DNA of 64,000 nucleotides from JAAZPT01 sp034180455 (GCA_034180455.1 JAXFOG010000032.1:62001-126000), one strand, 5' to 3'. Positions 26,892 to 35,141 are shown, numbered from the stretch's first letter. The notes: generated from the sequence alone by a model not told the origin. Translations and numbers: made by a program.

Positions 26892-26920
26892 ATTTTAATC
26901 TTTAACACAACTTGTGTCAA
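26892..26920 (-). promoter_or_regulatory. Promoter of the nudix-asd-dap-sortase operon
   Basis: On the minus strand TTGACA (26920-26915), 17-base spacer, TAAAAT (26897-26892). A 13-base palindrome, ACACAA-C-TTGTGT (26905-26917), lies over the -35/spacer and could bind a repressor. Confidence 0.68.
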
Positions 26921-26932
26921 ATGCAAGAAAAC

Positions 26933-26964
26933 ATGTCAACCAATAAATGATTTAAGGTTTACAA
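26933..26964 (+). promoter_or_regulatory. BirA (biotin repressor) operator
   Basis: Two inverted half sites, ATGTCAACC (26933-26941) and GGTTTACAA (26956-26964), separated by 14 bases. This is the layout of known biotin-repressor operators, and the right half overlaps the -35 box of birA, predicting autorepression of birA-bioY by biotinyl-AMP-bound BirA. Confidence 0.82.
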
Positions 26965-26985
26965 TTATTAAATTGGTGTTATAAT
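26958..26985 (+). promoter_or_regulatory. birA-bioY promoter
   Basis: TTTACA (26958-26963), 16-base spacer, TATAAT (26980-26985), then AAAGGAG and ATG 27005. Confidence 0.75.
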
Positions 26986-27004
26986 TTTTTAGAAAGGAGC
27001 AAAT

Positions 27005-27958
27005 ATGAACAATAAATATACTGTATTGAAGCTACTTGAAAAGACTTCCAATGTAATTTCGGGTCAGAGCATTGCAGAGACACTTGGTATAAGTCGCGCT
27101 GCAGTTTGGAAGCATATACATTCTTTGGAGGATGACGGGTACGCTATAATGTGTTCTCCAAAAGGATACTCACTAGATAAATCATGTGATGTTATAAATG
27201 CCGATGCTATAAAATCTATTGTAGGCGAAAAATATGAAATTGAAGTATTCGACACCATAGATTCTACAAATAACTATATTAAAAACATAGCTAACGAATC
27301 TCGTGAAGGTAAGGTAGTAATTGCTAAAAATCAGAGCTCAGGAAAGGGAAGACTTGGAAGAAGTTTTTTTTCGCCTGACGGAAGTGGAATATATATGAGT
27401 ATATTGCTCAAGCCTAAAATGAGCATTAACGATACCACTCTGATAACTGCCATGAGTGCTCTTGCCGTATGTGAAGCCATATATGAAGTGCTAGGTATAG
27501 AATGCCCAATTAAATGGGTAAATGATATATATCATAATGATAAAAAACTATGTGGAATACTTTGCGAGGCGGGTTATAATATGGAGCTTGCAAATCTTAG
27601 CTATGTGGTGGTAGGCATAGGTATAAATGTATACGAGCCCAAATGTGGATTTCCTGATGAAATAAAGAACATAGCCACAGGCCTTTTAACTGACAAGAGC
27701 TATGATTTGCGTAATAGACTTATTTCAAAAATAATAGAAAAAATATTTTACTATTATAATCATATACATGATAGAAGTTTTGTAAAAGAATATAAAAAAC
27801 GTTGTTTTGTGATTGGAAAAAACATTTTAGTAATAAAAAACGGTAGCAGTGAAAAGGCAAAGGCAATAGATATAGATGAAGATTGCAGATTGCTTGTAGA
27901 ATACGATAGTGGAGAAAAACAATATCTTAATAGTGGGGAGATTAGTATAAGACTATGA
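27005..27958 (+). CDS. birA: Biotin-protein ligase / biotin repressor (group II BirA)
   Basis: Attaches biotin to carboxylase carrier lysines and, with its DNA-binding domain, represses biotin uptake genes. The N-terminal winged helix (GQSIAETLGISRAAVWKHI, residues 20-38) marks it as bifunctional group II. The ligase core carries the biotinyl-AMP loop SSGKGRLGR at 111-119, DGSGIYMSI and KWVNDIY. A small SH3-like C-terminal domain follows. 317 residues, normal. It overlaps bioY by 4 bases (ATGA), and the operator at 26933 ties its regulation to biotin supply. Confidence 0.96.
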   Translation: MNNKYTVLKLLEKTSNVISGQSIAETLGISRAAVWKHIHSLEDDGYAIMCSPKGYSLDKSCDVINADAIKSIVGEKYEIEVFDTIDSTNNYIKNIANESREGKVVIAKNQSSGKGRLGRSFFSPDGSGIYMSILLKPKMSINDTTLITAMSALAVCEAIYEVLGIECPIKWVNDIYHNDKKLCGILCEAGYNMELANLSYVVVGIGINVYEPKCGFPDEIKNIATGLLTDKSYDLRNRLISKIIEKIFYYYNHIHDRSFVKEYKKRCFVIGKNILVIKNGSSEKAKAIDIDEDCRLLVEYDSGEKQYLNSGEISIRL

Positions 27959-28485
27959 AAACAAAAGAATTAAGCTTTATAGCTATTTTTTCAGTAATTA
28001 TTGCAGTATGTTCGCTTATAAGCATACCCTCAGCAGTACCATTTACATTGCAAACATTTGCAGTATTTCTAGCACTTCTTTTGCTAGGCTCAAAAAGAGC
28101 ATTTTATTCAATACTTTGCTTTATTTTTATGGGAGTCATAGGCTTACCAGTATTTGCAGGAGGCAAAGCTGGAATTGCTGCTTTAATGGGGCCAACAGGA
28201 GGATACATAATAGGCTTTTTAGTGATGCCTGCTGTATATGCCATATTTGAGAAAAACGAAAAAATGCATATACTTGCAATGATATTGGGACTTTTAATAC
28301 TATATGTATTTGGAACTGCGTGGTTCATGATAGTGTATACCAGCACAAAAGGTGAAGTTGCACTAGCTAAAGTTTTGGGGTGGACAGTACTACCATTTAT
28401 TATTCCAGATCTATTAAAACTTTTTTTGGCATTTATATTATCCAAAAGACTTAAACCGTCGCTTAGCAGAATGTTAAATGCCTAG
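27955..28485 (+). CDS. bioY: Biotin transporter substrate-binding subunit BioY
   Basis: Integral membrane S-component of an ECF-type biotin uptake system, about six helices in 176 residues. Family marks are VPFTLQTFAVFLALLLLG near the start and GPTGGYIIGF in the middle. No EcfAT energising module is adjacent, so it would use a shared module encoded elsewhere or work alone. Translation is coupled to birA (ATGA overlap). Biotin synthesis genes are not seen, which fits dependence on uptake. Confidence 0.95.
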   Translation: MKTKELSFIAIFSVIIAVCSLISIPSAVPFTLQTFAVFLALLLLGSKRAFYSILCFIFMGVIGLPVFAGGKAGIAALMGPTGGYIIGFLVMPAVYAIFEKNEKMHILAMILGLLILYVFGTAWFMIVYTSTKGEVALAKVLGWTVLPFIIPDLLKLFLAFILSKRLKPSLSRMLNA

Positions 28486-28491
28486 AATATC

Positions 28492-28507
28492 TTAATGTTC
28501 GTGTTTT
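28492..28507 (+). repeat. 16-bp direct repeat, copy 1 (PurBox-like)
   Basis: TTAATGTTCGTGTTTT; identical to the copy at 28586. The complement contains CGAACATT, reminiscent of the PurR box of Firmicutes. This copy lies about 50 bases upstream of the -35 of the BMP gene. Confidence 0.8.
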
Positions 28508-28540
28508 AAAATAAAATTTATAAAATTATTTAAATTGTGC

Positions 28541-28569
28541 TTGCATTTATATATAATCTTCTGTATAAT
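28541..28569 (+). promoter_or_regulatory. Promoter of the BMP-family gene
   Basis: TTGCAT (28541-28546), 17-base spacer, TATAAT (28564-28569). The two identical 16-bp repeats lie on either side of it. Confidence 0.72.
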
Positions 28570-28585
28570 AGTTCATGTATTCAAA

Positions 28586-28601
28586 TTAATGTTCGTGTTT
28601 T
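28586..28601 (+). repeat. 16-bp direct repeat, copy 2 (PurBox-like, in leader)
   Basis: Same 16 bases as 28492-28507, 94 bp apart start to start. It lies about 10 bases downstream of the predicted transcription start, a position where a bound repressor would block elongation. It also overlaps a TGTTC-N7-GAACA inverted repeat. Confidence 0.8.
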
Positions 28602-28627
28602 GAACAAATAATATTTTGGAGGAAGAA

Positions 28628-29716
28628 ATGTTTAAGAGGATTTTAGCTATATCTGCGGCATTAATGCTGCTTTTTGCAGGACTAGCTTCTGCTGAGTTCG
28701 CTCCAGTTGCCAAAGAAGACCTTAAAGTAGGTTTTATATTTATAGGCGACATTACAGATGGTGGATATAACACAGCTCATTACAATGGATTGATCAAGGC
28801 ATGTGAGAATTTAGGAATTAAAGAAGACCAAATACTTATAAAGACCAACGTTCCAGAGGATGGCACATTTGAATCTGCAGCACGTGAGTTGCTGGAAGCT
28901 GGCGTTCAAGTTCTGTTTGGAAATAGCTTTGGCTATCAGAACTACATGGAAGAGCTTGCAGATGAATTCCCCGAAAAAATATTCATTCACTGCAGTGGAA
29001 TTAAGAGCAACGATACCAACTTCAATAACTACTATGCTACACTTTATGAAGGACGTTATCTCTGCGGTATAGCTGCAGGACTCAAGACAAAAACAAATAA
29101 ACTTGGTTTTGTAGGAGCCCAGGACAATGCTGAGGTTAATGGTGGTATCAATGCATTCTACCTTGGCGCAAAGAGCGTTAATCCTGATGTACAATTGTTT
29201 GTAAAGTACACAAATAGCTGGTATGATCCTACACTAGAAAGCCAGACAGCAAATGCTCTTATTGATGCTGGATGTGACGTAATAGCTCAGCACTGCGATA
29301 CAAGCAACCCACAGATTGCAGCTCAGGAAAGAGGCGTATTTGGATGTGGTACAGGTTCTGATATGACACCATCTGCTCCAGATGCACACCTTACTGCTAT
29401 GATATTTAAGTGGGAAAATGCTATTGAGCCATATTTGCAGAGCGTTGTTGATGGAACATATAAGCCAGAAAATAAACTTTATGGCCTTGCTGACGGTACA
29501 GTAGATATTTCTCCTCTTAGCAAAAATGTTGCTGAAGGCACACAGGAAGCAATTGACAAGGCTCGTGCAGCTATCATTAGTGGAGAGCTTGACATATTTG
29601 CTGGTCCTTTAAACGACAATGAGGGTAATGTACTAGTAAAAGAAGGCGAAAGCCTAACACGTGAGCAGGTTGCATTTGAGAATGTAAAACTGCTTGAAGG
29701 AATTACCGTAGAATAA
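28628..29716 (+). CDS. BMP family substrate-binding protein (PnrA/Med-like)
   Basis: Extracytoplasmic ligand-binding protein of the basic membrane protein family, which generally binds purine nucleosides for an ABC importer. A signal peptide covers about residues 1-22 (hydrophobic core, then ASA before EFAPV); there is no lipobox Cys, unusual for a Gram-positive binding protein. Family motifs: GFIFIGDITDGGYN, LFGNSFGYQN, EGRYLCGIAAGLKT and GFVGAQDNAEVNGG. ATG 28628 follows GGAGGA. No ATPase or permease gene is beside it, so it is an orphan or its partner genes are elsewhere. The PurBox-like repeats around the promoter fit a purine connection but that is inference. Confidence 0.88.
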   Translation: MFKRILAISAALMLLFAGLASAEFAPVAKEDLKVGFIFIGDITDGGYNTAHYNGLIKACENLGIKEDQILIKTNVPEDGTFESAARELLEAGVQVLFGNSFGYQNYMEELADEFPEKIFIHCSGIKSNDTNFNNYYATLYEGRYLCGIAAGLKTKTNKLGFVGAQDNAEVNGGINAFYLGAKSVNPDVQLFVKYTNSWYDPTLESQTANALIDAGCDVIAQHCDTSNPQIAAQERGVFGCGTGSDMTPSAPDAHLTAMIFKWENAIEPYLQSVVDGTYKPENKLYGLADGTVDISPLSKNVAEGTQEAIDKARAAIISGELDIFAGPLNDNEGNVLVKEGESLTREQVAFENVKLLEGITVE

Positions 29717-29734
29717 AAATAATACCTCTTATTT

Positions 29735-29760
29735 TCCACCCCTATATGGGGTGGATTTTT
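29735..29760 (+). terminator. Terminator of the BMP-family gene
   Basis: TCCACCCC (29735-29742) with GGGGTGGA (29748-29755), five-base loop and T5 tail. GC-rich stem, strong. Confidence 0.92.
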
Positions 29761-29852
29761 ATATAAATGAAATATATGTAGATTGATTTATAAACAAAAC
29801 AAATTATATAATCATCTTAATTAAAGTGAGTTTTTTAACATTTATAAAATTA

Positions 29853-29885
29853 CCTTGACATGTACCCAAGGCCCAATGATAGACT
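29853..29885 (+). promoter_or_regulatory. MerR-type promoter with 19-bp spacer and dyad
   Basis: TTGACA (29855-29860), 19-base spacer, TAGACT (29880-29885). CCTTG (29853-29857) and CAAGG (29867-29871) form a dyad over the -35 and spacer. Over-long spacers with an internal dyad are the hallmark of MerR-activated promoters, suggesting autoregulation. Confidence 0.65.
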
Positions 29886-29913
29886 TTTAATATACTAAGC
29901 AAGGAGGAAGAAA

Positions 29914-30768
29914 ATGAATAGAAGTGAAGTTGAAAAGCAAACTGGTTTAACAAGAAAAGCTATTGAATATTACGAGAAAAAAAGCCTAATTGAACCAATA
30001 AAGATGGAAAATGGGTATAGGGATTACTCTATAAAAGATGTTGAAGATCTTAAAGAAATACAAGTCTATCGCAGTCTGGGATTAAGTGTAGAAGAAATAC
30101 TAGCAATCAAAAAAGATAAAAGCTCTAGAACTTCAATACTTCGTAAAAAACAGATTGAAGCTAATATACTCAGTAAGAAGGCTGAACTTATCAATAAACT
30201 TATTGATGGAGAGAATATGGATATGGTTGCTAAAGAGTTAAGAAATATTGAAAGGCAGGAAAGCTTGTATAGTAGACTTGAGAAAGCTTTTCCAGGATAT
30301 TTTGCTCAGTGTTTCTTTTTTTCCTATAAGCCTTATTTTACTGAAGCAGTAAGCGAAGACGGGGAGGAGGCATTTAAAGAATTTATTTCTTATATGGATA
30401 GTCTTCCGACCTTTGAACTAAGTGCTGAAGAACAAAGCTATATAGAAGCATTTACAAGCAATGTAAGCAATGATACTATTGAAGAAGTAAATAACAAAAA
30501 GAATGAAGCAGTAAAAAATATAGAAAAATGGTACATTGAAAATAAGTCGGCATTGGATATGTATTATGCATATAAAAATAGCGAAGAATATACGAATAGC
30601 CCACTTGTAAAAATTGAAGAAAAACTAAATAAATATATGATAGATAATAAATATTATGAAATAGCAATACCACTTATAAGAAAATTCAGTAAGAGTTATG
30701 ATGAATATTATAAAAAGCTACTTGAGGCTGAAGAAAAATTTAAAGCACTTAAAAATACCCCGAATTAA
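29914..30768 (+). CDS. MerR family transcriptional regulator
   Basis: A 284-residue regulator. The N-terminal winged helix (EVEKQTGLTRKAIEYYEKK, from residue 5) is followed by GYRDYSIKDVEDLKEIQVYRSLG, split as usual over the wing, then a coiled-coil dimer helix around 80-105. The C-terminal 170 residues are charged, helical and Tyr/Phe-containing without a recognised effector domain; no conserved Cys cluster suggests a metal sensor. AAGGAGGAAG precedes the ATG. No divergent transporter or target gene is adjacent, so besides itself the target is unknown. Stop codon overlaps the bidirectional terminator. Confidence 0.9.
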   Translation: MNRSEVEKQTGLTRKAIEYYEKKSLIEPIKMENGYRDYSIKDVEDLKEIQVYRSLGLSVEEILAIKKDKSSRTSILRKKQIEANILSKKAELINKLIDGENMDMVAKELRNIERQESLYSRLEKAFPGYFAQCFFFSYKPYFTEAVSEDGEEAFKEFISYMDSLPTFELSAEEQSYIEAFTSNVSNDTIEEVNNKKNEAVKNIEKWYIENKSALDMYYAYKNSEEYTNSPLVKIEEKLNKYMIDNKYYEIAIPLIRKFSKSYDEYYKKLLEAEEKFKALKNTPN

Positions 30769-30779
30769 ATTCGGGGTAT
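30755..30779. terminator. Bidirectional terminator, MerR gene / GH112 gene
   Basis: Perfect 12-base arms, 30755-30766 and 30768-30779 (ATACCCCGAATT type), around a single base. It overlaps the MerR stop and serves the convergent minus-strand operon. Confidence 0.85.
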
Positions 30780-30788
30780 AATTTTAAA

Positions 30789-32942
30789 TTAAATTTCATA
30801 CCATCTTATCTCGTTTGGAGCAAGCTCAGTATCAAAACTAGCATTTGAGGTATATATTGTGCTTTTCTGAGTTTCATAGGTATTGTTTACTATACAGTAC
30901 TTTTTATTTGCAGGGTAAGCATGTACATCAACGTTGTAATTGCTGCTATACCACTTATCTAACTCACTTTCTGCATGGGTTGCCCATAGAATAGCTCTGT
31001 AAAGTATTCTTGCATTTTCCAGGCTGAAAGGCATACCACTAATATACACGCCACGTCCTTTGCAGAATTCATTTACTGCCATTTGTACCTGTTTATCGTT
31101 TTGAACGAGTATTTTTGCACTTGGTAGGGCATATATAGATCGTTGACCTTCTCCAAAGTCGGGGATGTTTTTAGCATCAGACAATATGAAATGATCTCTG
31201 TGCTCTTCTAAATTGTATTTGTCATAGCCAAGAGTGAATCCGGTTTCTTTTTCTACACCTAGTATATCAGCAGGCTGGATAAATCTACCTTGATATTGAT
31301 ATCCACCAGGTTCGCCTACACCTATAAAGCCTCCTCCATTTGCAACATACTCATTGATTATTGAAGTAAATCTAGAATTTGACCATGTTTCAGAACCTGT
31401 ATGCGCTGTATAAGCATCACCAATATTAAATATTACATCTATATCTTTTAATATATCAGGATTTTGCATCACATCATCAAAGCTGATAAATTTTACATCA
31501 AAAGGAGCCCCTGACAATATCTCAATTATTCCTGCATAGCTGTAATTTTGCTTGTAATACAGTGCATGATGTACCATGTGCGCTCCCCATGCTCTCATTT
31601 TTCCCCATGAGTTAAGCACTGCAACGGTTTTTACACAATAAGGAGTGCATCCATGTACATTTTTATACAACTCTCTAAATTCATCAGCAAGATTTGCAAC
31701 ATAATCTATAAAGTCTGGGAATTTGCATGCAAGTTTTAGATATCCTCCGTAGCCTATCCTATCAAGAGGCTTGCGCAGCAGTGCGCGTCTAGCACTCATC
31801 CAGTTCTTTTTAGCCTCGCCCAATGGATCTCCACCCTCATAAAATGTATCGGGGAAGAAATATGGCAGCAGGCGACCTTCACTATACTTTATGCCATCTA
31901 TATCTGATATTAGTCTTAATGTTGACCCGTTACCTACTGAGCCAACTACTGCATCTAGATCACATTCTTTAAATTCTGGCATAAAAGGCTCTGTGCCTAT
32001 CCAGTGATCTCCAAGGAACATCATTGCTTCCTTGCCATAAGAATGAGTAATATCAACAAATTCACGTACTAGTTTACATACTTCTCTGCGTTGGAAAGCC
32101 ATAAAATCTAGGAACTCTTTGCTTGGAACTCTATATTGATTGTTATAATAGCCTTGATCTATTATATATTCTGGCCTAAACTTATAGCCAACTTCATTTT
32201 CAAATTGCTCTAGTATATATGGACTCACCGATGCAGAATATCCATACCAATCAACATATTTTTCTCTTTTAAGCTCATCAAATATTAATGTGAATTGATG
32301 GAAGAATGTCGTATATCTTATTACATCTACATGTGGATGCTCTTCAATAAACTTTTTAAGGCGTTCCTTGCTGTACTGCTTTGTTTTAGGCTGTCTTACA
32401 TCAAATGTAATTTGATGTTCAAAGTCTTTCCAACCATTGGTTACAGCGTTGTACATATGTACAGGATCCCATATTATATATGCAAGAAAGCTTACAGTAT
32501 AGTTGTGGTACGGTACAGCGTTTGTGATAATTACTTTTCCATTTTCATAGTACCAATCTTGAGGAGGTAAAGCCTCTCCAGTGCTTCTGTCTATAACCTC
32601 CCACCAACGTTGTATATCATCATGAGTATTTGGCATAAGTAGCTCATTGCTTATACCCTTCATAATATCTATACTTAGCTCATTAGACACAGCCATGTTA
32701 AAGCTACTCATAATGTAGCACTGCTGAACCTCATCAGGATTTGCCTTTGCCCATGTGTTATCCTTACGTGTAGTGTAGTAAGTCTTATATATTTTGGCAT
32801 CACAATTTGATAATTCTTGGGGGAATTCCGTTCCGTCGCAATCTCGTATTGCGTCTGCACCCCATTTATCCATTAAGAAAATTGTTTCCTGCACTGCATC
32901 CATGTCGGTAGGTATAGTAAGTTTTCCTTTATTATTTTGCAT
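30789..32942 (-). CDS. GH112 beta-galactoside phosphorylase (LNB/GNB or Gal-Rha type)
   Basis: Cytoplasmic phosphorylase that cleaves beta-1,3-galactosyl-N-acetylhexosamine or beta-1,4-galactosyl-rhamnose with phosphate, giving galactose 1-phosphate. I recognise GH112 from the opening KLTIPTDMDAVQETIFLMDKW (split at residues 6-26), RWGADAIRDCDGTEFP-like WGADAIRDCDGTEFP, and later GDHWIGTEPF and FPDTFYEGGDP. The 717-residue length is standard. The start is ATG 32942, which shares one base with the folA stop (TAATG), with GGGAGA upstream; an in-frame TTG 5 codons earlier is rejected. Its downstream position after thyA-folA is unexpected for a sugar enzyme. Disaccharide specificity cannot be settled by eye. 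Confidence 0.9.
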   Translation of the reverse strand: MQNNKGKLTIPTDMDAVQETIFLMDKWGADAIRDCDGTEFPQELSNCDAKIYKTYYTTRKDNTWAKANPDEVQQCYIMSSFNMAVSNELSIDIMKGISNELLMPNTHDDIQRWWEVIDRSTGEALPPQDWYYENGKVIITNAVPYHNYTVSFLAYIIWDPVHMYNAVTNGWKDFEHQITFDVRQPKTKQYSKERLKKFIEEHPHVDVIRYTTFFHQFTLIFDELKREKYVDWYGYSASVSPYILEQFENEVGYKFRPEYIIDQGYYNNQYRVPSKEFLDFMAFQRREVCKLVREFVDITHSYGKEAMMFLGDHWIGTEPFMPEFKECDLDAVVGSVGNGSTLRLISDIDGIKYSEGRLLPYFFPDTFYEGGDPLGEAKKNWMSARRALLRKPLDRIGYGGYLKLACKFPDFIDYVANLADEFRELYKNVHGCTPYCVKTVAVLNSWGKMRAWGAHMVHHALYYKQNYSYAGIIEILSGAPFDVKFISFDDVMQNPDILKDIDVIFNIGDAYTAHTGSETWSNSRFTSIINEYVANGGGFIGVGEPGGYQYQGRFIQPADILGVEKETGFTLGYDKYNLEEHRDHFILSDAKNIPDFGEGQRSIYALPSAKILVQNDKQVQMAVNEFCKGRGVYISGMPFSLENARILYRAILWATHAESELDKWYSSNYNVDVHAYPANKKYCIVNNTYETQKSTIYTSNASFDTELAPNEIRWYEI

Positions 32943-33439
32943 TATTTTCTCTCCCAAACTGTAAAGTGTATTTTTTTATTATCTTCAACACAGGTATCAC
33001 TTATTTTTTTCCATATTTTTTCATCTATATTTGGGAAAAATCTATCAGCCTTTACAGGCTCGATTTCTTCAATCAGTGTTATATATAGTCTATTCGAATA
33101 TGGAATAAGTTGTTTATATATGCTTTCTCCACCACAGACAAATATTTTTTCATCAGGGTTGTTGCATGCATAGTCTAGGAGTTCTTCAATGGAGCCAAAC
33201 ACTGTGCAGCCCTCTATTTGCTTTACGGGCTTGCAAAGTACTATGTTTTTTCTACCAGGAAGGGGCCTTTTTGGCAAGCTAAGATATGTAGTATAGCCTG
33301 TTACCACTGTTGAACCCATGGTAGTTTCTTTAAAATATTTTAAGTCCTTTGGCAAATGATAAATCATATCTCCGTCTTTGCCTATGGCTCTTGTTTTTTC
33401 AGTCATTGCGACTATTATATTTATATTATTGTATATCAT
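32942..33439 (-). CDS. folA: Dihydrofolate reductase
   Basis: Regenerates tetrahydrofolate from dihydrofolate produced by thymidylate synthase. The 165-residue chain shows INIIVAMTEKTRAIGKDGD, the active-site segment LPKDLKYFK with the catalytic acid Asp32, GSTVVTGYTTY and the NADPH-binding ICGGE-like FVCGGESIYKQL. It overlaps thyA by 4 bases (ATGA) and shares one base with the GH112 start. Coupled thyA-folA order is common in Firmicutes. Confidence 0.96.
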   Translation of the reverse strand: MIYNNINIIVAMTEKTRAIGKDGDMIYHLPKDLKYFKETTMGSTVVTGYTTYLSLPKRPLPGRKNIVLCKPVKQIEGCTVFGSIEELLDYACNNPDEKIFVCGGESIYKQLIPYSNRLYITLIEEIEPVKADRFFPNIDEKIWKKISDTCVEDNKKIHFTVWERK

Positions 33440-34266
33440 ATTGCTAACTCAAACTTTATATTTGGCTCGATAGGGAAATAGTTCTTTATTTGAAAATCAT
33501 CTATATTAAATGAGTAGAAATCAGTTTTATCTGTATTTAATACTAGAGTGGGCTGCATATCGACAACTGGCCTTTTAAGCATTTCTTGAATTTTTGATAC
33601 ATGTCTATCATATATGTGGGCGTTTTGTATCATATGACAGAATTTTCCTGGTGTAAAACCACACGCTTTTGCAATCATCATCTGCAGCGCTACATATTGT
33701 ATCTTGTTTATAGAATTGGCAACGGCTACATCACTGGATCGCTGTATAAGTGTGAGATCTAGCTTGCCATTGCGTACAGACCAGTGAGTTTCCATTGCAC
33801 ATGGATATAGGCCACTAGTCTGTTCAAAATCTGCATATTGATAGAGATTAATTATATGTCGCCTGCCATAAGGCTGAGTCTTTAAGCCATCAAGTAATTT
33901 ATTTATAAGATCATATTTTTTAACAGTTGCTCCATATCTCTGACCTATTGTGCGAGTATTATTTACTTCCCAATCATCCCACCATGTGATATTGTACTTG
34001 TCGCGCAACAAATCTAGATCATTGCTTTGATCCTGATATATCCAAAGTATTTCTTTTATTCCAGATTTCCATGCGATCTTTCTAAAAGAAATTATTGGAA
34101 ATTCGCCTTTTTCTATATCGTATTCATCCCATACTTGGTTTACAAAGTAGGTGTGTGAAGCAGTGCCGTCAGCATACTTGGGACGGACACTTTCTCCAAT
34201 TGTGCTATTTTCCTCACTAAGAATTCTATTGCACAGCTCCAAATAATTTTTATCGGCTTTATACAT
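33436..34266 (-). CDS. thyA: Thymidylate synthase (divergent clostridial ThyA clade)
   Basis: Methylates dUMP to dTMP with methylene-tetrahydrofolate. The catalytic Cys156 lies in LYPCAMETHW; the His that usually follows Cys is Ala157 here. The usual QRSxDxxLGxPFN motif reads QRSSDVAVANSINK, and the HxY nucleotide motif is present as NAHIYDRH. These changes are shared in style with a clostridial ThyA clade rather than a damaged gene, since the rest of the fold is intact over 276 residues. GGAGAT precedes the ATG. First gene of thyA-folA-GH112. Confidence 0.92.
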   Translation of the reverse strand: MYKADKNYLELCNRILSEENSTIGESVRPKYADGTASHTYFVNQVWDEYDIEKGEFPIISFRKIAWKSGIKEILWIYQDQSNDLDLLRDKYNITWWDDWEVNNTRTIGQRYGATVKKYDLINKLLDGLKTQPYGRRHIINLYQYADFEQTSGLYPCAMETHWSVRNGKLDLTLIQRSSDVAVANSINKIQYVALQMMIAKACGFTPGKFCHMIQNAHIYDRHVSKIQEMLKRPVVDMQPTLVLNTDKTDFYSFNIDDFQIKNYFPIEPNIKFELAI

Positions 34267-34309
34267 TTGATCTCCTCATTTATATAATATATTTTATTAT
34301 ACAATATTT

Positions 34310-34336
34310 TTAAAAAAATAGCCCATATAGGCTATT
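34310..34336 (-). terminator. Terminator of the MFS-GDPD operon
   Basis: AATAGCC (34317-34323) with GGCTATT (34330-34336), starting at the GDPD stop. The minus-strand T-run follows at 34316-34310. Confidence 0.82.
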
Positions 34337-35141
34337 TAAGTTTTGGTATAAATCCTTCAAATATCGGCATAGTATAGCCTTTTTCTAATGCTCTATCAAG
34401 CTCTTTTTGATTTTTTAATGTAAAAGCTGCAAGCTTTGGCTTGAATATCTTTTTAATAAGGAACATGCTCAAGTTATTATCATGCTCGGATGTATAAGAA
34501 ATAAAATGAGGGGCAGATATTACATTGCAGAGTAGAGAAAGTAAAAATAACTGTTCAAAATATTTTGCTCCGTTTGCCTTGTCTATATGTCCACTTGCCA
34601 GTTGGCCACGAAATACTTCAGGGGCGTTTTTTCTAAACCACAGGAGCGCAAGGGGATGGAAGCTCTCTATGCAATAAGCACCATTATAATTTTTAAGCAT
34701 TTCGTAGGTCTTTTCTGATAGCTCTTTAACATCGCTGTAATGCTTTATCTCTATTAAAAGCGGCACCTTGCCAGATACTAGCTCAAGCACTTCGCTAAAA
34801 AGTGGAATATAACTACCATCAAAAATTGGGTAATTCTTTAATTCTTCATAGGTGCAATCAGATACTTTTTTATCTATTCCACATACTCTTTTTATATTAT
34901 TGTCATGTACAACTACTATTTGCTTATCACGAGTAAACTGAACGTCAAGCTCTATTCCATATCCGTTTTCTACTGCCAGTCTAAAGGCTTCAAGAGTATT
35001 TTCAAATGGAAAATTTATATTATCATGCAATCCCCTATGAGCATATAGATTTGGCTCCACACTTTTAGGTATCGTTTTGCATTTTCTTGTAGATATAAAA
35101 AATAAATAAATTAGAACAATTATAATTATTGTGATAATCAT
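34332..35141 (-). CDS. Glycerophosphodiester phosphodiesterase
   Basis: Hydrolyses glycerophosphodiesters to glycerol 3-phosphate and an alcohol. An N-terminal hydrophobic helix (about residues 2-17) anchors it to the membrane. The GDPD signature is present: His35-Arg36 in AHRGLHDN, Glu64 and Asp66 in IELDVQFTRD, and His79 in VVVHDNN. Length 269 is normal. It overlaps the MFS transporter gene by 4 bases and precedes a terminator. Co-transcription with a transporter suggests uptake or recycling of a phosphodiester or sugar, but the link is inferred. Confidence 0.93.
   Translation of the reverse strand: MIITIIIIVLIYLFFISTRKCKTIPKSVEPNLYAHRGLHDNINFPFENTLEAFRLAVENGYGIELDVQFTRDKQIVVVHDNNIKRVCGIDKKVSDCTYEELKNYPIFDGSYIPLFSEVLELVSGKVPLLIEIKHYSDVKELSEKTYEMLKNYNGAYCIESFHPLALLWFRKNAPEVFRGQLASGHIDKANGAKYFEQLFLLSLLCNVISAPHFISYTSEHDNNLSMFLIKKIFKPKLAAFTLKNQKELDRALEKGYTMPIFEGFIPKLK

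Noticed and set aside
28811..29194. 127-codon minus-strand open frame across the BMP gene
   Set aside because: Antisense shadow of a gene with signal peptide and clear family motifs.
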